From contig CP060238.1 in NCBI GenBank assembly GCA_023898765.1, forward strand, positions 434,001 through 498,000: 64,000 nucleotides of DNA. Direction: 5' to 3'. Under the pieces are notes generated by a model. That model was not told where the DNA came from, searched no databases, and worked only from the letters and a program-made list of their open reading frames with translations. Positions 17,747-25,421 of the stretch are shown one piece after another; position 1 is the first letter of the stretch; each line of letters starts with the position of its first letter. The position numbers and the translations under genes were made by a program. The stretch is from Rhodospirillales bacterium (GTDB taxonomy: Bacteria > Pseudomonadota > Alphaproteobacteria > Micavibrionales > Micavibrionaceae).

Positions 17747-17946
17747 AAGGATAAAACATCAAAAAAAAATTCAAAATTCCGGATAAAGTTTCTCCCGTTC
17801 CTTTCAACAGATTTAGTGAAAAGATTCACACAGGACCATACAGAGAACATCTGGAACGGATTTCATTTTTTCTCGAATAATTCTAATTTGACCCGAATCG
17901 ATTCTTTGCTTGCGAACGACCCCCAACCTGCGTCACACTCAGAACC

Positions 17947-18561
17947 ATGTTTCAGGATGCTTATAAAAAACTGGACGAAAAAGCGGCAGAAGATCTTTTA
18001 AAAAAGATCAATCCGAAGCTGGACATTTCGCCTTTTGATCCAAAGACAACGCAGGTCATGACTTATGACCTGTCATTCTATCCCGGATATAAATTTGTCG
18101 AAATGACCGATCACAGCATATCTCCACCGGTTCAGGCCATGGCAATTTACAAGGATGAAGATATTCATATTCTGAACTGGAGCAATGAGCCCTTTTATAC
18201 TCTAAATGCCAAAGTGCCCATTCATTTGAATGAAGATAATGTTGCCAAATATGTGAAGTTTTTCTTTACCTATGTGCGCGGTCGCCACGGACGGTTTTTA
18301 ATCGCCGAAACGGTGGACGATATCGAATGGAAAGAAGATCCGGCACCGGCGGCCAGAAAAGCCATCGGAAAGATGCTGGACGACATTAGAATAAGTGCCC
18401 GTGACGAAGACGGAACTTTTCACTTAAATGCACACATGATGTTCAAAAATTCGCTTTTTCAAAGCACGATTGTTGTTAAACCTGACGGAAGCGTGAGCCT
18501 GATGGATGAAGAATTACTGGTGGAAGATATGCCCGTTATAGATGATACGTTGGGACAATAA
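17947..18561 (+). CDS. Unknown 204-aa protein next to oriC
   Basis: I do not recognise the family. The acidic, soluble protein has no signal peptide or membrane helix. The first half alternates polar and hydrophobic residues in a beta-rich pattern, with a central FFTYVRGRHGRFLIAETVDDIEW segment. It is the first gene on the right side of the predicted origin and is transcribed away from it. It stands where, in Caulobacter, the RP001 gene follows the origin, so it is an insertion relative to that order. The stop codon lies inside the left arm of the inverted repeat 18550-18598. Confidence 0.75.
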   Translation: MFQDAYKKLDEKAAEDLLKKINPKLDISPFDPKTTQVMTYDLSFYPGYKFVEMTDHSISPPVQAMAIYKDEDIHILNWSNEPFYTLNAKVPIHLNEDNVAKYVKFFFTYVRGRHGRFLIAETVDDIEWKEDPAPAARKAIGKMLDDIRISARDEDGTFHLNAHMMFKNSLFQSTIVVKPDGSVSLMDEELLVEDMPVIDDTLGQ

Positions 18562-18598
18562 ATAAAATTCGAGTGGAAATTAACCAACATTGTCCCAA
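18550..18598 (+). repeat. 10-bp inverted repeat at the gene end
   Basis: TTGGGACAAT (18550-18559) and ATTGTCCCAA (18589-18598) are perfect inverted copies separated by 29 bp. The left arm overlaps the stop codon of the preceding gene. The long loop and missing T-run make a terminator unlikely; an operator or RNA structure is possible. Confidence 0.45.
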
Positions 18599-18630
18599 AA
18601 CCTTTCCATTTTTCATAATGTAAATACCCG

Positions 18631-18645
18631 TTAAGCCTTTCTTAA
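18631..18645 (+). promoter_or_regulatory. CtrA-type site TTAA-N7-TTAA
   Basis: TTAA (18631-18634), seven bases, TTAA (18642-18645) is the exact spacing bound by the cell-cycle regulator CtrA in Alphaproteobacteria. A half-site TTAACC lies at 18580-18585. The site is 168 bp upstream of the 18813 gene and 0.9 kb from the predicted oriC. Confidence 0.45.
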
Positions 18646-18812
18646 ACCTGGAAAAATTTATCGCAGAGAAGAATCTTTTTATTTTTCCCGCTAGGAAATC
18701 ATTAATCTTTTCCGCCCATAATTAGGGAATAGGCGCGTTCACGGCGCGACTCTTTATGAGGAAATTTCTTATAAATTTTTCTTATATGGCTTTCAGGGGG
18801 CATTAGGGACAA

Positions 18813-20099
18813 ATGGGAAAAGAAACGGATAAACCTATGCGAAGATTCAATCCATCTTCACCGGTTCGCATGGCGTATACGCTGAATAATCGGCAGCCCG
18901 TGCTTTGTACGCTCGTGAGCGACCAGCCCTATTTTTATATAGAAGAAGATATTTTTGACGATGATGAGAGCCTCTTTAACGACGGCTTTATGAGCGAATG
19001 TTTTAACGAGCTGGAAGGCGATATTGCGGATCTCAAACATAAGATTGAAGCTTACGAACGCCTGTCTTCAGAATTTACACAGCCCTCCGACCAGTCTTTT
19101 GAGGATTTTCTGGCTGACTCGAACCGAATTTGCGGTGCGTCTAATACGCATGTGGATCCAAAAGCCAAAGCGGAAGAAATCACCGCTGCGTTGAGGCACA
19201 GCCGGATGGCGCAGGCTTTGATGGGATGCGCAGAAGATCACGGCGTTGAAATTATTTGCAGCAACCATACAAAAGAAGCCGCCTATGACAGAAAATCCGG
19301 AAAAATTCTTATCAATCCGGATTTAATACATGAAGACCAGATTTTATTGGCGGCCAGGGAACTGCGGCGTCATTGGCAGTACCGTCAGGGCGTTTTGCTT
19401 CACCCGCTCAGTTTTCATCCGGATCAGGCTATTTTGATTAACCGGGCGCAGCATGCGGATTTGTCTATTTCGATGATCCGTATTGCCTGGGAACTGCAAC
19501 TGGCCGAATATAAAGAAACCTGGAAACGCATCGAAAATTCTTCGCTGGCAGATCTGGGCCGGGCCTTTGCCCGGGAAGCGTTTGTCGATTTTCGCAGCCT
19601 GAATAACGGCGCAGCATGTGCGGCTGTTTTCGAAGCGTGGTTTTTGTCCGAGCGCTGCCGCTACCATGATAAAAAACTGATTCAGATTATGCTGGCGGAT
19701 TATCAGGGGCATGTTTTTGGCAGTCAGCAGGCTTCGCGCAATATTTCCATAGATCTTATATGTTCCCTGGGAGAGCAGCCCTTCGGCAAAAATTACCTTT
19801 CCACCCATGCACAAATGATCCTGTCGGACCCTGTTTTTACCGAGATACGCGATCGGTCCAACGCTAATTTCCTGTGGTTTATCAAGTTCGAGCAGTCTTT
19901 TCGGGAAACGGAACGGCATTTGCAATCCTCCGATATCAAAACCGCCCCTGAAGATCTTGAGGGGCACATAATGAATACTCTTGAGGACCGCAATCATGAC
20001 TCCAACTCCGTTTCGCCCGCTTCTTCGGCAGGCTCAAACTCAAATATCGTCTACGTGTCCTTCGGCGCCCTGCCTGCAAAAAGGGACGAGGTATTATAA
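18813..20099 (+). CDS. Unknown protein resembling DUF6782-type putative metallopeptidases
   Basis: The 428-residue protein has no signal peptide. The segment SGKILINPDLIHEDQILLAARELRRHWQYR resembles metallopeptidase helices of HELRHxWQ type, as I recall from the DUF6782 family. The first zinc-ligand histidine of HExxH is replaced by arginine (AREL), so catalysis is doubtful. The C-terminal part (ISMIRIAWEL through FEAWFLSER) is matched by the next gene, so the two are paralogues. The last 35 residues are low-complexity and Ser/Asn-rich. The CtrA-type site lies upstream. Confidence 0.6.
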   Translation: MGKETDKPMRRFNPSSPVRMAYTLNNRQPVLCTLVSDQPYFYIEEDIFDDDESLFNDGFMSECFNELEGDIADLKHKIEAYERLSSEFTQPSDQSFEDFLADSNRICGASNTHVDPKAKAEEITAALRHSRMAQALMGCAEDHGVEIICSNHTKEAAYDRKSGKILINPDLIHEDQILLAARELRRHWQYRQGVLLHPLSFHPDQAILINRAQHADLSISMIRIAWELQLAEYKETWKRIENSSLADLGRAFAREAFVDFRSLNNGAACAAVFEAWFLSERCRYHDKKLIQIMLADYQGHVFGSQQASRNISIDLICSLGEQPFGKNYLSTHAQMILSDPVFTEIRDRSNANFLWFIKFEQSFRETERHLQSSDIKTAPEDLEGHIMNTLEDRNHDSNSVSPASSAGSNSNIVYVSFGALPAKRDEVL

Positions 20100-20148
20100 T
20101 TGCACCGATTCAGAGCAGAATGAATCGTCTGGTGAGGAGTTTTTCGAC

Positions 20149-21195
20149 GTGAAATCAGAGCGCTTATCACGCAAATCCGGTCTCAGGAACGTAAGTGGAA
20201 AATCATTGTTTCCGGAAGGAGACGTTACGATTTTGCCTGCGCCGGTAACGCAGGATTTTGATCTTGTTGAAGAAGAAAACGGCGTCTTCCTCTCCAATAT
20301 CGACGGCGCAAATATCAAGGCGTTCAGCAATATTGACGCCCTGCCTTATGCCTTCGAAACCACCCGCGATGTTTTAGACTGGGCCTGTGCCCTTTTGCAT
20401 GAGAGTCCTTCGGCGCTTTCCTTTTTAAAGGAAGCGCAGAAGTCGGGATGGCGCGTCCGGTTGGCCGATTTACCGGAGGGCGGGTTTCATCTTGACACGC
20501 AGGCATGCTTACTGGAACTGGATCATGCCGGGTTTTCACCTGCCGTGATCGGACGCAGCGCTCATTTTCGCAACGCTCTCCTTATTTCTTTTATCAAGGG
20601 TTTGCGCACCATCTGGCATGAAAACCGGCTGGAAGAGCCTGAATATAAATATACACCGGATGCTTTTCTGGCGCTGGAGCGCACCCGCGCTGCCGATGCG
20701 GATACACTGACTGTTCTTGTGGGGTGGGAGTTGCGTGGCGGCGGCTTTCCGGAATGCTGGCGGCAGATTTTAGGCTCGGACGACGGAGATATGGCGCTGG
20801 TTTTTGGTTGCGCCCTGGAGCGGAACCCTTCTTCCCTTTATAACGGAAAGGCGCTGAAAGAGGCTTTTATTCAATGGTATGAAGATGACTTGCGGGTGAA
20901 TAGCAGCGATCATGCTGCGCTGGAGCGGCTTGATATGGCCCTCGAATCCTGTAGCGGCGCGGCAGGGAAAGAGCCACTGAAAGCGCGCACGATCGAAGAC
21001 CTTTCCTTGTTGCCGGATGGAACCTTATACCTGCGCGGCATGGGAAGCTCTGTTTTAAAGGCTCCCGCTTTTGCAGGGCTGGATGACCCGATCAATCAGG
21101 CGCATTTATTCCAGATCGTCTATGATACGAACGTCACCATGAGCGGCGGCGTCCCGTTTCGGGATTCCTCTTTGGCCAGAAAGATCTTTCCTTAA
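20149..21195 (+). CDS. Paralogue of the preceding putative metallopeptidase-like protein
   Basis: The frame is open from 19981, inside the previous gene, but I place the start at the GTG 20149. GAGGAG sits nine bases upstream, and the residues before it read as shadow sequence. The 348-residue product shares with its neighbour the pattern of a degenerate helix (SFIKGLRTIWHEN, where HELRHxW would be expected). After it comes TVLVGWELRGGGFPECWRQ, then a FIQWYEDDLRV segment. The putative catalytic residues are missing, so it is more likely structural or regulatory than a protease. Function unknown. Confidence 0.6.
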   Translation: MKSERLSRKSGLRNVSGKSLFPEGDVTILPAPVTQDFDLVEEENGVFLSNIDGANIKAFSNIDALPYAFETTRDVLDWACALLHESPSALSFLKEAQKSGWRVRLADLPEGGFHLDTQACLLELDHAGFSPAVIGRSAHFRNALLISFIKGLRTIWHENRLEEPEYKYTPDAFLALERTRAADADTLTVLVGWELRGGGFPECWRQILGSDDGDMALVFGCALERNPSSLYNGKALKEAFIQWYEDDLRVNSSDHAALERLDMALESCSGAAGKEPLKARTIEDLSLLPDGTLYLRGMGSSVLKAPAFAGLDDPINQAHLFQIVYDTNVTMSGGVPFRDSSLARKIFP

Positions 21196-21248
21196 AGTTT
21201 TTACTCCTTTTTGCTTTGCAAAGCCGCATCCGCTGATAGGATAAGGCC

Positions 21249-22118
21249 ATGAATTCTTATAAGAAAAAAGACCCGATCCGCGCTTTTTCGATTTACCTGA
21301 TTTCGGATGCAACGGGGACGACGCTGCAAGGCCTGGCGCGGGCGGCTCTTTCCCAATTTGAGGGCATTTATCCGACAGAGCGCTTTTGGCCGATGATCCG
21401 CTCGATGGCGCAGCTTGACCGCGCTATTGAAGATATCCGTGAAAATCCCGGTCCCGTTCTTTATACGCTGGTGGAGCGGCCTTTGCGTAAGAAACTGGAG
21501 AGGGTGTGCAATGAGCTGCATGTGCCCTGCATGCCGGTAATGGACCCGATTCTGCGTTCCATGTCGTCTTATCTGGGCTTGCCGACACAAGGAATTCCGG
21601 GTTTGCAGCATGCGCTGGACGATGCGTATTTCAAACGTATTGATGCTGTCGACTTTGCCCTGAGCTATGATGACGGGCAGGATATTGACGGGTTGGAAGA
21701 AGCGGACGTCATTTTGGTCGGCGTGTCACGCACCTCTAAAACCCCGACATGCATTTTCCTCGCGCGGCGCGGGATCAAGGCGGCGAATATACCGCTGGCG
21801 CCGGGCATACCTTTTCCTGAAAAACTTCTGGGCATGAAAGGCCCTCTTTTTGTAGGGCTGACGGAATCCCCGAAACGGCTGGCCAATTTGCGAAAAACGC
21901 GCCTTCAGGCGGATAAAAACGATCCGCACTATAATGAAAATGCTTATCTGGACGAAGAGGTGATCGAACAGGAAATCCGCAATGCACGCCGTCTTTTTTC
22001 AAAAAACAAATGGCCGGTTATTGATGTGACCCGCCGTTCCGTCGAGGAAACGGCGGCCGAAATTTTTGTTCTGCTTCACAAGCATAAGGAAAAGAGACAG
22101 AAAACGACCGAGGAATGA
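21249..22118 (+). CDS. ppsR: Pyruvate,phosphate dikinase / PEP synthase regulatory protein (DUF299)
   Basis: Bifunctional ADP- or Pi-dependent kinase and pyrophosphorylase that switches pyruvate,phosphate dikinase (or PEP synthase) off and on by phosphorylating a threonine. The nucleotide-binding P-loop GVSRTSKTPTCIFLA is complete, and the N-terminus FSIYLISDATGTT is typical. The 289-aa length is normal. I believe this is the family called RP001 that borders oriC in Rickettsia and Caulobacter; here three genes separate it from the predicted origin. It overlaps maf by 4 bp. Confidence 0.92.
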   Translation: MNSYKKKDPIRAFSIYLISDATGTTLQGLARAALSQFEGIYPTERFWPMIRSMAQLDRAIEDIRENPGPVLYTLVERPLRKKLERVCNELHVPCMPVMDPILRSMSSYLGLPTQGIPGLQHALDDAYFKRIDAVDFALSYDDGQDIDGLEEADVILVGVSRTSKTPTCIFLARRGIKAANIPLAPGIPFPEKLLGMKGPLFVGLTESPKRLANLRKTRLQADKNDPHYNENAYLDEEVIEQEIRNARRLFSKNKWPVIDVTRRSVEETAAEIFVLLHKHKEKRQKTTEE

Positions 22119-22708
22119 AAACAAAAAAATTCGTTTTAGCGTCCGGCAGTCAGGCACGCATCGAAATGCTCAAACATGCGGGGCTTGCATTCGACGTGCA
22201 TCCGGCAGATCTGGATGAGGCCGGCCTTCAGAAAGAAATGGCCGGGCAACTTCCTGCAAAAGTCGCGGGGGAACTGGCCAGGCAGAAAGCTTTGACCGTC
22301 TCCGGTCGATATCCGGAGGCCCTTGTTGTCGGCGCCGATCAGATACTGGTCTTCGAAGGCGGGATTGTTTCGAAATCGAACTCAAAAGAAGAAGCCGGAG
22401 AAAAACTTCTGGCATTTAAGGGAAAGCCGCACCGGTTGATTTCCGCTGTCAGTGTTTGCCGGGATGGAAAGGAAGTGTGGTCGCACCGGGACGAAGCGCG
22501 GCTTTTTGTAAAAGACTTTGACGATAATTTTCTGGAGGAATATTTGAAATATGCCGGGGATGCCCTTACGGGTTGCGTCGGGGGATACGCGCTGGAGGGC
22601 CTTGGAATCCGTCTTTTCGAAAAGATCGAGGGGGACTATTTCACAATTCTGGGCCTGCCGCTTTTGCCGCTTTTAAATTTTCTAGACCGGGAGGAGGCGC
22701 GCGCATGA
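22115..22708 (+). CDS. maf: Maf-family nucleotide pyrophosphatase
   Basis: Housecleaning pyrophosphatase acting on non-canonical or modified nucleoside triphosphates. The N-terminal signature VLASGSQARIEML, the catalytic VVGADQIL aspartate and the KPHRLISAVSVC region are present; 197 aa is the normal size. It overlaps ppsR by 4 bp and aroE by 4 bp, so it lies in a tightly coupled ppsR-maf-aroE-coaE-dnaQ operon. Confidence 0.92.
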   Translation: MKTKKFVLASGSQARIEMLKHAGLAFDVHPADLDEAGLQKEMAGQLPAKVAGELARQKALTVSGRYPEALVVGADQILVFEGGIVSKSNSKEEAGEKLLAFKGKPHRLISAVSVCRDGKEVWSHRDEARLFVKDFDDNFLEEYLKYAGDALTGCVGGYALEGLGIRLFEKIEGDYFTILGLPLLPLLNFLDREEARA

Positions 22709-23526
22709 GCTTTATCAAAACCGGCGTGATCGGGCAGCCTGTCGCGCATAGCAAAAGCCCCCTTATTCACGGCTACTGGATTGAAAAATACGGTCTTGCG
22801 GGCACGTATGAGGCGCTTGAAATTCCGCCTGAAAATCTGGAAAGCGGTGTCCGGAAGCTTATAGAGGGCGGATATAGCGGATTTAACGTGACCATTCCGC
22901 ACAAGGAATCGATGTTAAGCCTGTGCGACGAACTGGATGAAACGGCGCGCGCCATCGGCGCGGTAAATTCCGTTGTGATAAAAGATAAAAAGCTTTTCGG
23001 GTTCAATACGGATGCTTTCGGGTTTGTGGAAAATATCCGCCGGCATCAACCGGCATTTGATTTTACAGCCGGAGCGGCCGTTGTGCTGGGCGCGGGCGGC
23101 GCGGCGCGGGCGGTCGTTTACGCCCTGTTGCAGGAGGGCGTTCCTGAAATTGTCCTGACAAACCGGACGGAAGAAAAAGCGCGGAAGCTGGCTTCCATGG
23201 CGCCGGAGCGGGTGAAGGTCGCCGATTGGGAAGACAGGGAAGAGGCTTTGAAACAGGCCGCCTTGCTTGTCAATACAAGCTCTTTGGGCATGGCGGGAAA
23301 CCCGCCTTTGGAATTGTCTTTGGATTATTTACCGCCCGCTTCCCTGGTTCATGATATTGTGTATGCGCCGCAAATGACGGACTTGCTGACCGCTGCGAAG
23401 GCACGCGGAAATGAAATCGTGACCGGCATCGGGATGCTTATCCATCAGGCGCGGCCCTCTTTTGAAAGCTGGTTCGGTATACGGCCGGACGTGACGGAGG
23501 AATTGGAAAAACTGGTGCGGGCATGA
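22705..23526 (+). CDS. aroE: Shikimate dehydrogenase
   Basis: NADPH-dependent reduction of 3-dehydroshikimate in aromatic amino-acid synthesis. GVIGQPVAHSKSPLIHGYW binds shikimate, NVTIPHK holds the catalytic lysine, and GAGGAARAVVYAL is the NADP-binding loop. The ATG at 22705 is preceded by GGGAGGAGG and overlaps the maf stop. An earlier open frame begins inside maf but lacks this signal. The product is about 273 aa, normal for AroE. Confidence 0.95.
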   Translation: MSFIKTGVIGQPVAHSKSPLIHGYWIEKYGLAGTYEALEIPPENLESGVRKLIEGGYSGFNVTIPHKESMLSLCDELDETARAIGAVNSVVIKDKKLFGFNTDAFGFVENIRRHQPAFDFTAGAAVVLGAGGAARAVVYALLQEGVPEIVLTNRTEEKARKLASMAPERVKVADWEDREEALKQAALLVNTSSLGMAGNPPLELSLDYLPPASLVHDIVYAPQMTDLLTAAKARGNEIVTGIGMLIHQARPSFESWFGIRPDVTEELEKLVRA

Positions 23527-24113
23527 TCGTATTAGGGCTGACAGGGTCGATCGGGATGGGCAAAAGCACGGCCGCCGCCATATTGCGCCGGATGGGGGTC
23601 GATACGCATGACGCCGACGCCTGCGTGCGTAAAGCGCTGGCTCCGGGCGGCGCGGGATTTGAAGAAGTCGCGGTGACGTTTCCGGCCTGCTGGGATAAAA
23701 AGCATCATGTCATCCGGCGGGACATTCTGGGCGAGATCGTTTTCAAAGATGAAGAAAAGCGAAAGAGGCTGGAAGAGATTTTGCACCCGGTCGTCCGGCA
23801 GGATCAGGAAGCCTTCCTGCGGCGGCAGAAAAGCCTCGGGCGAAAGACGGCGGCGCTGGACATCCCGCTTTTGTTCGAAACGGGGGCGCAGGCGCGGGTG
23901 GATTACACCCTTCTGGTCAGCGCCCCGTTCCATGTGCAGCGCGCGCGCGTCCTGGCGCGGGCGGGCATGGACGAAGACAGGTTCCTGGCGATTATAAACG
24001 CGCAGATGCCGGACGGGGAAAAACGCTGCCGCGCCGATTTTGTGGTAGAAACCGGAATGGGCTATGCTTATACGCAAAGGGCTTTGAAGAAAATTTTGAA
24101 AGGCATCCGATGA
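23523..24113 (+). CDS. coaE: Dephospho-CoA kinase
   Basis: Last step of coenzyme A synthesis, phosphorylating the 3'-hydroxyl of dephospho-CoA. The P-loop GLTGSIGMGKST, the HDADACVRK segment and LDIPLLFE motif are present; 196 aa is typical. Four-base overlaps with aroE and dnaQ show translational coupling. GC content rises visibly through this gene and dnaQ. Confidence 0.94.
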   Translation: MIVLGLTGSIGMGKSTAAAILRRMGVDTHDADACVRKALAPGGAGFEEVAVTFPACWDKKHHVIRRDILGEIVFKDEEKRKRLEEILHPVVRQDQEAFLRRQKSLGRKTAALDIPLLFETGAQARVDYTLLVSAPFHVQRARVLARAGMDEDRFLAIINAQMPDGEKRCRADFVVETGMGYAYTQRALKKILKGIR

Positions 24114-24805
24114 CCCGCGAAATTGTTCTGGATACGGAAACGACCGGCTTCGACCCGGAGGAAGGGCACCGTCTGGTCGAGATCGGCTGCGTCGAGCTGG
24201 AAGGGCACATCCCCACAGGGCGCACCTATCACCAGTATATCAACCCGGAGCGCGACGTGCCGGCGGAGGCGGTGGCGGTGCACGGGTTGACGCAGGCGCG
24301 GCTGAAAACGGAGCCGACCTTCGGCGAGATCGTCGGCGATTTTCTGGATTTCATCGGCGAGGCGAAACTGGTCATCCACAACGCCGAATTCGATATGAAA
24401 TTTTTGAACGCGGAGCTGAAGATTTTCGGCTTCCCCCCGCTTCCCTTCCGCCGGGCGGTGGACACGCTGGTGATGGCGCGGGAGAAATTCCCCGGCTCCC
24501 CGGCCAATCTGGACGCGCTGTGCCGGCGCTTTAACATCGACAATACGAACCGCACGCTCCACGGCGCGCTGCTGGATTCGGAGCTTCTGGCGGAAGTCTA
24601 TATGGAGCTTCTGGGCGGGCGGCAGCAGGCCCTCGGGATCGAGGAAACCCGCGCAGGTAGCGGGGCGGCGCAAAAAGAGGCCGGGGATGCTTCGGACGCC
24701 CCGGCGCGCCCCGTGCGGGCGGCGCGCTCCTTCCCGGCATCGGCGGAGGAACTGGAAGCGCATCAAAAGATGATGGAAACGCTTTCGGGCGCCGCGGCGA
24801 AATAA
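24110..24805 (+). CDS. dnaQ: DNA polymerase III subunit epsilon
   Basis: Proofreading 3'-5' exonuclease of the replicase. Exo I is VLDTETTGF (Asp8, Glu10), Exo II is HNAEFDMKFL and Exo III is HGALLDSELLAEVY, so all metal-binding residues are present. The C-terminal tail is Ala-rich and contains the clamp- and alpha-binding region. It is the last gene of the operon. A cluster of palindromic repeats follows. Confidence 0.95.
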   Translation: MTREIVLDTETTGFDPEEGHRLVEIGCVELEGHIPTGRTYHQYINPERDVPAEAVAVHGLTQARLKTEPTFGEIVGDFLDFIGEAKLVIHNAEFDMKFLNAELKIFGFPPLPFRRAVDTLVMAREKFPGSPANLDALCRRFNIDNTNRTLHGALLDSELLAEVYMELLGGRQQALGIEETRAGSGAAQKEAGDASDAPARPVRAARSFPASAEELEAHQKMMETLSGAAAK

Positions 24806-24854
24806 ATATAGTAATATTGCTTAAGAACCGGACATTGCAAAAACCGGTAAATCG

Positions 24855-24953
24855 TTTTCACCACGAAGCTTAAGAAGCTGATGAAGAAACACGAAGCCGT
24901 TGTTTGAAGAAGAAAAACTTCGTGAAATTTCGTATCCTTTGTGGTCTTCGTGT
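24855..24953. repeat. Palindromic repeat, CACGAAG family
   Basis: Ends TTCACCACGAAG (from 24857) and CTTCGTG (to 24952), with internal CACGAAG and CTTCGTGAAATTTCG copies, make an imperfect palindrome of about 98 bp. This resembles a short dispersed repeat I have seen downstream of genes in other bacteria. It has no coding content. Confidence 0.5.
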
Positions 24954-24984
24954 TATAGCCGTTCCGGTTAAGAATCCTGCACTT

Positions 24985-25082
24985 TGTCATTCCCCGCCCC
25001 CGTTCGTGGCCGGGGGTAAACTCCGGCGGGGAATCCAGGGGAAAAAGCACTGGATCCCCCGGATAAACCGGGGGATGACGGT
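24985..25082. repeat. Palindromic repeat, GTCATYCCC family
   Basis: GTCATTCCCCGCC at the left end and GGGGGATGACGG at the right end flank two GC-rich hairpins, with GAATCCAGG and AGCACTGGATCCCC in the centre. A related element occurs inside polA at 62925-63000, sharing the order CAT-hairpin-ATCCAG-AGCACTG-GGATCCC-hairpin-GATG. Confidence 0.7.
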
Positions 25083-25275
25083 GAAGGAGGGTTAACGTAA
25101 AGGCGCGATGCTCTAACCCCCCGGTAATCCTTCGCCCGCCCAGCCGCCGCTTTTCCTTGCGCCAAAGCGGGGCATCGCTGCTCTCTCCCATCGGGAGAGG
25201 GGTTTTTCAGGAGAGGAGCGGCGGATGCGCCTTGAACCGTTCGTGATGCGGGGCCGGCCATCAGGGTGTTCCTTC

Positions 25276-25407
25276 CGTCATTGCGAGGAACTGCGAGCGC
25301 AGCGCGGCAGGACGAAGCAATCCAGAGTTTTTACTGGATTGCCGCGCTCCCGGCTTTGCAGGGCGAAGCCCGCTCCGCCGGGCAAAGCCCTGTCGCTCGC
25401 AATGACG
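25276..25407. repeat. Palindromic repeat with 12-bp terminal inverted repeats (CGTCATTGCGAG)
   Basis: CGTCATTGCGAG (25276-25287) and CTCGCAATGACG (25396-25407) are perfect inverted ends. Inside, AGCAATCCAG and CTGGATTGCCGCG form the core. This is a widespread bacterial short repeat type. It abuts the 3' end of the FG-GAP gene. Confidence 0.75.
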
Positions 25408-25421
25408 GGGACGGCAGGTCT

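Larger units (their letters stand above)
17548..17946. other. oriC: Probable chromosomal replication origin (oriC)
   Basis: This 400-bp AT-rich gap beside hemE holds two perfect TTATNCACA DnaA boxes: TTATACACA at 17639-17647 and TTATGCACA at 17738-17746. Weaker related boxes ending ATTCACA are at 17706-17714 and 17822-17830. Five GANTC sites (17623, 17681, 17823, 17895, 17900), the target of the CcrM cell-cycle methylase, fall here where one or two are expected by chance. The A/T-rich stretch at 17555-17580 could be the unwinding element. In Caulobacter the origin also lies next to hemE. Flanking genes run outward on both sides, and parS sites lie within 8-11 kb. No GC-skew plot was possible. 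Confidence 0.78.

Noticed and set aside
17816..18001. 60-codon frame upstream of the 17947 gene
   Set aside because: Crosses the oriC-like DNA and the true start region in a different frame, without a ribosome-binding site.
19981..20148. N-terminal extension of the second metallopeptidase-like gene
   Set aside because: These codons lie inside the previous gene; GTG 20149 has a well-placed GAGGAG.
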